From NCBI GenBank assembly GCA_017434755.1, contig JAFRER010000010.1, forward strand, positions 186,001-250,000: 64,000 nt of DNA. Direction: 5' to 3'. The translations under genes and the position numbers were made by a program. The notes beneath the pieces are model-generated. The model searched no databases. It had not been told where the DNA came from and saw nothing but the letters and a program-made list of their open reading frames with translations. Of the stretch, positions 1 to 6,917 are shown piece by piece (position 1 is the stretch's first letter; each line of letters begins with the position of its first letter). The stretch is from Oscillospiraceae bacterium (GTDB taxonomy: Bacteria > Bacillota > Clostridia > Oscillospirales > Oscillospiraceae).

Positions 1-548
1 TGCTCACGCCGTAGCCTTTTTTGCTCTTGACCCGCAGACGCTCGTTCACGTTGACACCGTAAAACTCTTTGATCGTCTTGTTCGGGCCCTTCAGCATCCG
101 CATCAGAACGGCCTCATCTTCACTGATGATGCCGGTTTCCCGGAAACCGGCTTTATGATAGATGTGCAGACCTCGCTCGTTCTCCGGCTCTGTGGACAGA
201 TAAAGCCGATCCGCACCGTTCTCCTTGAAATAGCGGATGATTTCGGAAAGCGTTGCCTGGCCGTAGCCTTTGCCCTGCTCGCTTTTGTCGATCATGAAGC
301 GCCAGAGCCAGTATCGATCTTCCGGGTCTCTCGCTTCCGGGGCAAAGGCGAACATGCAGAATCCGACTAGCCGGTCATCCGCATAGATCGCAAAGGGACG
401 TGCACTGCCGGGATGCTCCGCGTTGGTTTCCGCCGCCTGGCGCAGCGAAACTTCATTCGTCGCGACAAAGGGCTGATCCTCGCGCACGGACAGGGTCAGA
501 ACAGCCTCTCTGTTCTTTTCGTTTATAGCTTCGAGTCTGATACTCATG
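1..548 (-). CDS. GNAT family N-acetyltransferase (3' end outside window)
   Basis: Reading from the ATG at 548 towards the window edge gives an open frame of about 182 codons that is still open at base 1. The protein starts MSIRLEAINEKNREAV and carries a GNAT acetyl-CoA loop (SEQGKGYGQATL, about residues 88-99), followed by an amphipathic helix and a strand-helix pair (RLYLSTEPENERGLHIYHKAGF) typical of spermidine/diamine acetyltransferases such as BltD. It would transfer an acetyl group from acetyl-CoA to a primary amine; the substrate cannot be told. It has its own ribosome site (AAGGAG) and a long upstream leader (550-832) with a good promoter. Family assignment is firm; polyamine specificity is an inference. 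Confidence 0.85.
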
Positions 549-612
549 ATTTGTTTTTCTCCTTGAATATATGGGTTATTAATGATTCCTGTATAACGTC
601 ACCGATCGAAAA

Positions 613-741
613 CAGGCGCAAAAATACCGCAGCAAGCAGCTCCCGTCTGTGGCTGCGTTCTGCGGTCTCCACATATTCGAAAGTTACTATGGTATGCGCA
701 CGAAAGCAAGAAGGGGGATCCCTCCTTAAGTTCTGCGCCTG
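613..741 (-). promoter_or_regulatory. Candidate structured leader RNA upstream of the GNAT gene
   Basis: Read on the minus strand, this segment closes on itself with an 8-bp helix (CAGGCGCA at 741-734 with TGCGCCTG at 620-613). It contains an internal 8-bp hairpin (AAGGAGGG, loop ATCC, CCCTTCTT) and a 7-bp helix (ACCGCAG with CTGCGGT). It lies inside the roughly 280-nt transcribed leader between the promoter at 833-861 and the acetyltransferase. I match it to no riboswitch class I know. The plus strand of part of it can be translated into something weakly like a C39 peptidase start, so it could instead be a decayed gene fragment. Confidence 0.3.
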
Positions 742-744
742 TAT

Positions 745-792
745 TCAGTTCAGCCGGCGATAACCTCGCAAATGATCATATTTTCTTTTCAT
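745..792 (-). CDS. Possible 15-aa leader peptide
   Basis: A very short frame, MKRKYDHLRGYRRLN then TGA, begins directly after an AAAGGAGG sequence in the GNAT leader, downstream of the promoter at 833-861. It is rich in Lys and Arg, as some attenuator leader peptides are. The ribosome site touches the ATG with no spacing, which argues against efficient initiation there. An overlapping frame that starts 13 nt further on is equally short. Offered only as a possible regulatory leader ORF. Confidence 0.2.
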   Translation of the reverse strand: MKRKYDHLRGYRRLN

Positions 793-832
793 CCTCCTTT
801 CCGGCCCGCTTCAGCAGACCATGAACGAATTC

Positions 833-861
833 ACTATACTACATAGTACGTCCTGCGTCAA
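833..861 (-). promoter_or_regulatory. Sigma-A-type promoter for the GNAT transcript
   Basis: On the minus strand TTGACG (861-856), a 17-bp spacer and TATAGT (838-833) form a near-consensus promoter that reads into the leader and the acetyltransferase gene. The rest of the 549-875 gap is the leader described separately. Confidence 0.65.
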
Positions 862-875
862 TGCCTTGTGAAAAG

Positions 876-908
876 AAGAGAGGGACCTGCCCGCCAGGTC
901 CCTCTCTT
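876..908 (-). terminator. Intrinsic terminator after the lipoprotein gene
   Basis: A perfect 14-bp inverted repeat (AAGAGAGGGACCTG, loop CCCGC, and its complement) lies just after the stop of the minus-strand lipoprotein gene. The T-run is short on the minus side. Confidence 0.7.
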
Positions 909-917
909 CAGGATCTT

Positions 918-1661
918 TTATGCTGTTTTCGCTGTAAGTTCCGCGCGAAGCTCCCGAGCATTTGCTTCACCTTCGATCCTTGCCTCGCCGCTGCAGTTAT
1001 ATAGCAAAAGCTGCACCCTGCCGGCTCCGAGCGTCTCCAGAAAGGCCTGTGCTGTGGTCACACTCTCGGAAGCCGCTGCCGCGTCTGCGGGGATCTCTGC
1101 TTCCCGCAGCCTGCCGCCGTCCAGCGCGAGGCAGCTCAGATAAGTCTCCTCCGTGATATCGGTGCGGTCCCACCAGATGAGCTGTGTGCCGTTTCCGTCC
1201 GTCAGCGCGGCAATCGCCGCCTCTCTGCCGGCCGTCGCAAAATAGAGGTCGCACTCGGCGGCACGGATGGCCTGTCCGTCCTGATATGTATAGAGATAAA
1301 GCGTCGGGGGATACCAGCCGTAAAGCGGCGTGCCGTCCCAGCCGCCGGAATCCCGCGGGCTCGTTTTGAGCAGCAGGCACAGCTCCGGCGTCCCGTCGCC
1401 GTCCCAGTCGCGGACGAAACCGCCGTACAGGCATTCGCCCACGGAGGCTTCCGCCTCGTCATAGCCCAGATGTTCGGCCACTTCATCCATGACGGCAAGA
1501 TAGGCCTTCGCGATCTCCGGCCTCAGGCCAGAAGCTTCTTCTGCGGTCTGTTCGGATTCCGCGGGGGCAATATCCGGTGCGCTTTCCGCAGCGGGCTTTC
1601 CGCAGGCCGTCAGCAGAACGCAGATCAGCAGTACGACTATGGTGATTTTGGCTTTTTTCAT
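918..1661 (-). CDS. Secreted lipoprotein of unknown function
   Basis: 247 aa with a classical lipoprotein signal: a Lys-rich start, a hydrophobic core and the lipobox LLTAC (Cys at about residue 20). An acidic linker follows, then a globular domain of about 200 residues containing GFVRDWDGDGTPELCLL. That Asp/Gly-rich segment resembles the FG-GAP/EF-hand-like stretches found in many extracytoplasmic proteins of gut Clostridia. A GGGAGG ribosome site lies 9 nt before the ATG. The protein should be anchored on the outer face of the membrane. No enzymatic motif was recognised. It stands alone, ended by the hairpin at 876-908. Confidence 0.8.
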   Translation of the reverse strand: MKKAKITIVVLLICVLLTACGKPAAESAPDIAPAESEQTAEEASGLRPEIAKAYLAVMDEVAEHLGYDEAEASVGECLYGGFVRDWDGDGTPELCLLLKTSPRDSGGWDGTPLYGWYPPTLYLYTYQDGQAIRAAECDLYFATAGREAAIAALTDGNGTQLIWWDRTDITEETYLSCLALDGGRLREAEIPADAAAASESVTTAQAFLETLGAGRVQLLLYNCSGEARIEGEANARELRAELTAKTA

Positions 1662-1768
1662 GTTATTCAGCCTCCCGGTACATTGTTTTGACGCTCTCCA
1701 TTATAAACGAGGGCTGATGAACAAACGGTTAAGGATACGGGGCAAACCGCAGTTTTTCCCCGAGCCCT

Positions 1769-2620
1769 CTACATGTTGCCCGCATAGACATAGCGCAGGC
1801 TTTCCCGCGCGATGGACACCAGCCGAAGCACGCTCTGCCGTTCGGTGGCGTTCCGGTCCGTCATCCTGTAGCGCGGGAAGAAGCGGGTCAGGTGCAGAGG
1901 GATGTCCGCGCCGTCCGGGAGCGAGGCGATCCACTGCGTCAGGTCCCGGATCTCCTCCTCCGTATCGTTCATCCCCGGCACGATCAGGGTGGTGAGCTCC
2001 ACGTGGCAGCTCTCCGCTGCCAGCACAATGAAGTTCTTCACCGTCTCCAGATCACCGCCGAGGGTCTTCGCATAGGTTTCCGCACGGAAGCACTTAAGGT
2101 CGATATTGAGGGCGTCGACCCACGGCAGAAGCTGCTCCGCGATCTCCGCGTTCGCGCAGCCGTTCGTGACGAGGACCGTCTTGAGGTCCTTCTCCCGGAG
2201 GAGCTTCGCCGTGTCCAGCACGTATTCCCAGCCGATGAGCGGCTCGTTGTAGGTGAAGGCCACACCGATATTGCCCCTGCCGCGCAGTTTCACCGCATAG
2301 TCCGTCAGCTCTTCGGGAGAAAGATAGCGGCCGCCGTGCAGGAATTCCTCCCCGTCGGACATCGAGATCTCATAGTTCTGACAGAACGGGCAGTGAAGAC
2401 TGCAACCGAAGCTGCCGACCGAGAGGATGCGGCTGCCCGGATAATACCGCGCCAGCGGCTTTTTCTCGATGGGGTCGAGAGCGATGGAGGAAATGATACC
2501 GTAATTGAGCGGGACGACCGCACCTTTCCGCATCCCACGTGCGCGGCAGAATCCGGTCTTTCCCTCCGAAAGCACACATCTGCGCGGGCAGACGGGGCAG
2601 GCCTTCTTCTCCTCAGACAT
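1769..2620 (-). CDS. amrS: AmmeMemoRadiSam system radical SAM enzyme (AmrS)
   Basis: 283 aa. The N-terminal cysteine cluster (CPVCPRRC, then GFC) is followed by the radical-SAM motif CSLHCPFC (CxxxCxxC) that binds the 4Fe-4S cluster and S-adenosylmethionine, within the fold of pyruvate-formate-lyase-activating enzymes. This is the AmrS family, which occurs with Memo-like AmrB and AMMECR1-like AmrA; the pathway product is not established. I chose the ATG at 2620 because it overlaps the end of the upstream amr gene (ATGTCTGA); an in-frame start further up would run 140 nt into that gene. It is the last gene of a four-gene minus-strand operon. Confidence 0.9.
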   Translation of the reverse strand: MSEEKKACPVCPRRCVLSEGKTGFCRARGMRKGAVVPLNYGIISSIALDPIEKKPLARYYPGSRILSVGSFGCSLHCPFCQNYEISMSDGEEFLHGGRYLSPEELTDYAVKLRGRGNIGVAFTYNEPLIGWEYVLDTAKLLREKDLKTVLVTNGCANAEIAEQLLPWVDALNIDLKCFRAETYAKTLGGDLETVKNFIVLAAESCHVELTTLIVPGMNDTEEEIRDLTQWIASLPDGADIPLHLTRFFPRYRMTDRNATERQSVLRLVSIARESLRYVYAGNM

Positions 2621-4001
2621 GGCGCACCACCTCGAAGCGCTCCATCTCATAGCCCTTCTCCCGCTCAGACAGGCCCGCTTTCCGCAGGGCGATGGAGACC
2701 TGTTCGTCCACGGTGTCCACGCCGTCGAGGTTCGGCAGCAGGAGCCCCCAATTCCGGCCATTGGTGACGATCACTCCATAGCGTTTGACGTCCAGCTCGT
2801 CCTTGGAAGAGATCTTCTCCGGCGGAGCCAGCACGTCCACACTGATCTCCAGCGAGTCCAGCTCGTCTTCCCGGACCGGACTGAAGCGCGGATCTCGGCT
2901 CGAAGCGGAGATCGCGTTCTCGATGATCTCCTCGGCCACACAGCACCGCGAGGGTTCGATGGTACCGATGCAGCCGCGCAGGCGCCCGTCCTTGTGCAGG
3001 GAGACGAACACGCCCGCTTTTGCAGAGAGCATTTCGGCCGGCAGATCTGCGGGAGGCTCTATCCTCCTGCGCTCCCGGATCCAGGCTTCCACCTCGGCGC
3101 GGGCAAGCCGCACCCACGGATCCTCGTTCCGGCGCCGCTCATCCAGCAGCCTTCCGCGGCGCTCCTCCCACTTTTTCAGCATCTGCCGCTCGGGATCGTC
3201 TCCGGTGACCCGGTAGGTGCAGATCCCATAGCCGACGCCGAATGTGACCTCATGGCTCAGCTTCTCTGTCTCCAGCGCCTTTCCGTCCAGCGCGCCGGCC
3301 ATCATGCAGAAGCTCCTGTGGCCGCACTCGGCCGCCTTGTCGCAGAAGGCCTCGTCAAAGTCGAGAAGCTCGTCGAAGGCTGCCTGGCCCATCACGTCCA
3401 TGATGCGCTCGTCATAGGCTGGCCCCTCCGGGACGAATCCGTAGGGTCCCTCTGCCAGAAGCTTGTGGGAAAGATCCCCGCTGCCGATGAACAGCACGCG
3501 GCGGCCCAGCTTCTCCGACGTCCGAGCAATCATCTGGCCCAGCCGGTAGTGCTCTTTCAGCGAGAGTCCGGAAAGACCGATGCGCACGAGCTTGTAGTCA
3601 GAATAATACTTATCAAGATAATACAGCGGGATCATCGTCCCATGGTCGAGGGCGGCGCTTCGCTCGCCGAGGGTGCCCGCCGGGAAGCCTTCCTTCTCGG
3701 CCAGTTTGGTCAGTTCCCCGGTGAATTCCTCATCGTAGCTCACCTGAAAGCGGAGCTGCGGGGCGCGAAACTGCCCCATGTCCCCCCGCGCACTTCTGCC
3801 CGGAGAGATGTGGAACCAGTCCGCGTACATCACCGAATGCGGCGAACTGAGCACGACGGTTTCCGGCTTCAGCTCCGCGGCGAACAATGCGGCCTTCCGG
3901 TAGGCGCTGTCGCTCGCGGCTATCTTTTTTTCCTCTCCCTGTCCGACCTCCGGCAGGAGGATCGGAGGATGCGGGACCATGATCGCACCGATGACAGACA
4001 T
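2613..4001 (-). CDS. AmrB-AmrA fusion (Memo-like dioxygenase fold plus AMMECR1)
   Basis: 462 aa with two domains. Residues 1 to about 270 are Memo-like (class III extradiol dioxygenase/LigB fold), starting MSVIGAIMVPHPPILLPEVG, with further metal-ligand-type histidines downstream. Residues from about 290 are AMMECR1, identified by the signature LRGCIGT. Members of the AmmeMemoRadiSam set often carry these as one polypeptide. The exact substrate is unknown; the linkage to AmrS implies a shared radical-dependent modification. The ATG at 4001 follows GGGAGG at 8-nt spacing. The coding sequence overlaps amrS by 8 nt, indicating translational coupling. Confidence 0.9.
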   Translation of the reverse strand: MSVIGAIMVPHPPILLPEVGQGEEKKIAASDSAYRKAALFAAELKPETVVLSSPHSVMYADWFHISPGRSARGDMGQFRAPQLRFQVSYDEEFTGELTKLAEKEGFPAGTLGERSAALDHGTMIPLYYLDKYYSDYKLVRIGLSGLSLKEHYRLGQMIARTSEKLGRRVLFIGSGDLSHKLLAEGPYGFVPEGPAYDERIMDVMGQAAFDELLDFDEAFCDKAAECGHRSFCMMAGALDGKALETEKLSHEVTFGVGYGICTYRVTGDDPERQMLKKWEERRGRLLDERRRNEDPWVRLARAEVEAWIRERRRIEPPADLPAEMLSAKAGVFVSLHKDGRLRGCIGTIEPSRCCVAEEIIENAISASSRDPRFSPVREDELDSLEISVDVLAPPEKISSKDELDVKRYGVIVTNGRNWGLLLPNLDGVDTVDEQVSIALRKAGLSEREKGYEMERFEVVRHV

Positions 4002-4023
4002 ATGAATTCCCTCCCTGTGTTCC

Positions 4024-4416
4024 TTACAGCCACCACTCGGGCGTCAGTTCCCCGAGTGTTACGGTCTTGTCCTGTTCATAGTCGAGCATGATCTCGATGT
4101 CCTTGCAGCGGCCGGGCATCAGCTGCACCATCAGCTCCCGGCAGGCTCCGCAGGGTGCTCCCGTTTTTCCGTCGGGCAGGATCGCCAGCACCCGCCGGAT
4201 CTCGCTTTCGCCGTTGGTGATCATGTTGAAAATGGCATTGCGTTCCGCGCAGATCCCGAGCGTGCATGCCGTGTCTACACAGACGCCGGTATAGATCCTG
4301 CCGCTTGCCGATTCGATGGCAGCCGCGACCTCGCCGGCGGATACCGTGCCGGAGATCTCCCGCGGCGTTTGGACAGCCTTTGCCGCCTCATACAGATCCT
4401 TCCAGATCTTTTCCAT
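4024..4416 (-). CDS. cdd: Cytidine deaminase family protein
   Basis: 130 aa, the normal length of the small homotetrameric cytidine deaminases. It has the zinc and catalytic motifs of that class: CAERNA (Cys ligand and the proton-shuttling Glu) and PCGACRE (two Cys ligands). It should hydrolyse cytidine or deoxycytidine to uridine or deoxyuridine in pyrimidine salvage. The segment before CAE (GVCVDTACTLGI) deviates from the usual N-E-N-A-S-Y-type substrate loop, so a related nucleoside or blasticidin-like substrate is possible. It lies 22 nt upstream of the Amr fusion gene in the same operon, with a good GGAGG site. Confidence 0.85.
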   Translation of the reverse strand: MEKIWKDLYEAAKAVQTPREISGTVSAGEVAAAIESASGRIYTGVCVDTACTLGICAERNAIFNMITNGESEIRRVLAILPDGKTGAPCGACRELMVQLMPGRCKDIEIMLDYEQDKTVTLGELTPEWWL

Positions 4417-4443
4417 GAAAGTGTCCTCCGTATATGCAGGCGA

Positions 4444-4839
4444 TCAGCCCTGTGCCGCGCCTTTGGCTCCGGCCTTTTTCAGAAATTTTTCGTTGTCGAT
4501 GACGAAGCGCTCGTGAGTCCCTTCCGCGATCTTCTCGACTTCGTCAAAGACCCGCACGGAGAAGGTGAGCCGACGCCTGTCGATTTCAATCAGATCCGTC
4601 TCGCAGCGGACCTTCATCCCCAGCGGTGTTGCCGCCAGATGCGCGACGTCCACCCGGGTGCCGACCGTGCCCTGTCCGGGCTCCAGCCGGTCCGCGACGC
4701 TTTTGAGCGCGGTCTCCTCCGCCAGAGCGATCATCGCCGGTGTGGCGTATACGTCCAGCTCGCCGCTGCCGAAGACCCTTGCCGTGAGTGCCTCCGTCAC
4801 AACGGTCTCTCCGTTGCCTTTAATTCCTGTTTCAAGCAT
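4444..4839 (-). CDS. Hot-dog-fold thioesterase, fluoroacetyl-CoA thioesterase (FlK)-like
   Basis: 131 aa single hot-dog domain. The FlK-type catalytic triad is visible: Thr33 in ATPAM, Glu41/42 in LAEET, and His67 in the strongly conserved run VGTRVDVAHLAATP. Members hydrolyse small acyl-CoA thioesters; in anaerobic gut bacteria the natural substrate of this branch is not established. It is the first gene of the operon with cdd and the amr genes, with AAGGAGG upstream and a promoter at 4904-4932. Family is firm; substrate is unknown. Confidence 0.85.
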   Translation of the reverse strand: MLETGIKGNGETVVTEALTARVFGSGELDVYATPAMIALAEETALKSVADRLEPGQGTVGTRVDVAHLAATPLGMKVRCETDLIEIDRRRLTFSVRVFDEVEKIAEGTHERFVIDNEKFLKKAGAKGAAQG

Positions 4840-4903
4840 GTGTTTCTCCTCCTTCGATCCGATGGCTGACGCGGTTTAACCACAGTTTCGTCTGTTCACT
4901 GTG

Positions 4904-4932
4904 ATTATACTATGAGTCCGCGGGGCAGGCAA
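4904..4932 (-). promoter_or_regulatory. Promoter of the thioesterase-cdd-amr operon
   Basis: On the minus strand: TTGCCT, a 17-bp GC-rich spacer ending in ATAG, then TATAAT. The spacer resembles those of the promoters at 15726, 16584 and 47898. Confidence 0.75.
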
Positions 4933-5031
4933 GACTCGCGGACAGGCACGGGATCGCTGCGGCGGTCTTGTTTTTGCGGCTTGCACGGTGGTATACTTGC
5001 AGAAAAACTGCGGAACAAAAGGGAAATCCTC

Positions 5032-5530
5032 ATGAATTCTAAAAAAAGCATTCCACAGTAAGACGGGTCTTCGGGGACATCGTGCTCATCGTACTCGGCC
5101 TAGCGCTGCAAAAAACGGCATCCCGACTGCCGACCTGCTCTCCAAGATCGAAGCGGCAGCGGAATATCTGGACGTATATCCGAAAGCGAACCTGATCCTC
5201 ACGGGCGGCAACGCGGATCTTTCCGGACAGACCGAGGCCGAAGTGATGCGCGATCTTCTCCTGGCGAGGGGCGTGCCGGAGGAAAGACTCATTCTCGAGG
5301 ATGAGGCGACGACCACGGTAGAGAACTTTGCGAACATCGCCCGGATGATCGATCCGGATGAGCCGGTCGTGCTGATCAGTAGCGATTATCATATGGCACG
5401 CGCGGCGCATATTGCCAAACGCGCGGGATTTACGGAGGTCCTGCGGCTTCCGGCTCCCTCCCGCGTGTGGGATTTCCCCGCGAACACGATCCCAGAAACG
5501 CTGCTGTATATGAGCGAAGTCATACAGTAG
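5032..5530 (+). pseudogene. YdcF/ElyC-SanA (DUF218) family protein, frameshifted
   Basis: The C-terminal part (from about 5102) reads KNGIPTADLLSKIEAAAEYL, then LILTGGNADLSGQTEAEVMR, EDEATTTVENF and ISSDYHMARAAHIAKRAGF, the hallmark motifs of DUF218 proteins of the cell envelope. The N-terminus is in other frames: the ATG at 5032 runs into TAA at 5059. Adding one A to the 7-A run at 5041-5047 and one A to the 6-A run at about 5110 restores a continuous 166-codon frame starting MNSKKKHSTVRRVFGDIVLI. The defect is therefore two single-base homopolymer deletions, either real decay or sequencing error. The longest remaining ATG frame, from 5243, is only the C-terminal half. Confidence 0.75.
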
Positions 5531-5560
5531 GCTGCCCGCATTTGATCGAAGAGAATAGAA

Positions 5561-5590
5561 AAACATCGGACGAAACGTCCGATGTTTTTT
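5561..5590 (+). terminator. Bidirectional intrinsic terminator
   Basis: A perfect 12-bp repeat (AAACATCGGACG, loop AAA, complement) flanked by A and T runs sits between the convergent YdcF-like and HD-domain genes. Confidence 0.85.
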
Positions 5591-5618
5591 CATCTTATTG
5601 AACAGGCGGCAAATGCGA

Positions 5619-6127
5619 TCAGATACGGAAGACAGTCTTCAGGATCCGTATGCCGCTTTCGGTCTTCGCGAACTTCTGCAGGAAGTGTTCGACATTCTGC
5701 CTGCTGTATCCGTTTTCCGCGGCATTGACAATATAATCGGCTTCGATCAGGATCCGGTGATCGATCCCGTCAATATCGCTGAACGTATGATGATGGCCGA
5801 CGAGAAAAGCGACCCGTTCGATCTGCTCCTCCGTCATTCCCGTATCCGACAGGAACTCCTTTACCATCGGAACGCCTTCGTTCTCCTGATACCGGCCGTA
5901 GGTGTTCCCGTATTTTTCCGACAGAGCGGGCAGGCGATATCGTGCGTGAGGGCGGCGACCTCAAGGATGAACTGTGTTTCGGGATCCAGCCCCTCCAGCT
6001 GTCCGATGGTCCTTGTATAAGCCCACACGCGGATAAGGTGGTCGATATCATGGATGTTGCCTTCGGAGAAAGCAAGCATCTTTTCCGCAATCTGCGGTAC
6101 CGTCATTTCCGTCACCTTCTGAATCAA
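5619..6127 (-). pseudogene. HD-domain phosphohydrolase-like protein, frameshifted
   Basis: Two overlapping frames make up one HD-domain protein of about 169 aa. The first (from 6127) has HDIDHLIRVW and LTHDIACPL, the metal-binding His and His-Asp of the HD superfamily, then loses frame. The second (to 5619) continues with GVPMVKEFLSDTGM, VGHHHTFSDIDGIDHRILIEADYIVN. In the third frame the junction reads KYGNTYGRYQENEG, so inserting one A into the 5-A run near 5915 rejoins them. The intact protein would be a metal-dependent phosphohydrolase of unknown substrate. Promoter at 6142-6171. Real pseudogene and sequencing error cannot be separated here. Confidence 0.75.
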
Positions 6128-6141
6128 GGTCTTTCAGGTCG

Positions 6142-6171
6142 ATTATACAATACGCCGCGGGGGGATAACAA
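6142..6171 (-). promoter_or_regulatory. Promoter of the HD-domain gene
   Basis: Minus strand TATAAT (6147-6142) preceded by TATTG and a GC-rich spacer with CCCGCGGCG; the -35 is TTGTTA at 18-bp spacing. A looser member of the recurrent promoter type in this window. Confidence 0.55.
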
Positions 6172-6198
6172 CAGGACTTTTCTTCTGCAAAGCCGTGA

Positions 6199-6873
6199 TC
6201 AGACGGAAGCGTCTCCTGCCGGGGCGCGGTCCTCGCGAAACATCAGCAGCGCGCCTGCGATCAGCAGGATGCTCGAGAACCAGATCGCATAGGTGCCGAC
6301 GAGGCGGATCAGCTTGCTCTCTATGACGGCTCCCGCCGCGAACAGGAAGATAATCCCGAAATAGAGCGCCGACCTCCGCAGATACGGGCGGCTGTGGGTC
6401 CGGATATATTGATCGAGGTAATAGGTCCCGTTGCGCAGGTTCCCGATGCACATGGTGGTGGCGATCCCGTGGCCGCGCAGTTCCCGGAAGTTTTCCAGCT
6501 GGATGCCGCAGACGAAAGAGATGGTCATATTGGCTGCCGCGTTCAGTGATCCGGGCAGGAACGCGGTGAGAAACAGCATCAGGGCTTCAAAGAGGACGGA
6601 GACGGGCAGGAGTCGGTTCCCGAGAGCACTCTTTTTCCTGCTGATGAGATCCGCCAGCATGATGCCCAGGACGAACGACAGGGTCAGCGAGAAATACTTC
6701 AGCGCGCCGGGCAGGTTCCCGTCTGCGAGGTTCACGGCGAACAGGAGAATGTTGCCGGTCTGCGCGTTGGCAAAGACATGGTCCCGGAAAAGGTAGGAAT
6801 ATGCGTCCATGCAGCCGCCGGACAGGGCCAGCAGGACCGTGCAGGGAACGGAATCCGCGATGCGGCTCCTCAA
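6199..6873 (-). CDS. DUF1275 (YoaK-type) integral membrane protein
   Basis: About 224 aa with six predicted hydrophobic segments. The family motif is visible near the start: LLALSGGCMDAYSYLFRDHVFANAQTGN, matching the ALAGGxxDAxxY...AxMTGN pattern of DUF1275. These are widespread inner-membrane proteins of unknown transport or sensory role. I prefer the TTG at 6873, which lies 8 nt after AAGAGG; the GTG at 6882 directly abuts that site. The gene lies 45 nt downstream of the purB stop on the same strand, and no U-tract terminator is visible between them, so read-through from the purine genes is possible. Confidence 0.8.
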   Translation of the reverse strand: MRSRIADSVPCTVLLALSGGCMDAYSYLFRDHVFANAQTGNILLFAVNLADGNLPGALKYFSLTLSFVLGIMLADLISRKKSALGNRLLPVSVLFEALMLFLTAFLPGSLNAAANMTISFVCGIQLENFRELRGHGIATTMCIGNLRNGTYYLDQYIRTHSRPYLRRSALYFGIIFLFAAGAVIESKLIRLVGTYAIWFSSILLIAGALLMFREDRAPAGDASV

Positions 6874-6917
6874 GGAAAGCACCTCTTTTCTCTGCCGGCA
6901 GGCGCCGGCCTTTTCGT

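Noticed and set aside
600..760. Weak C39-peptidase-like translation on the plus strand (AAFCGLHIFESYYGM)
   Set aside because: Only about 20 residues, no start or downstream domain, and the segment also forms good RNA helices on the other strand; kept as an alternative reading, not as a gene.
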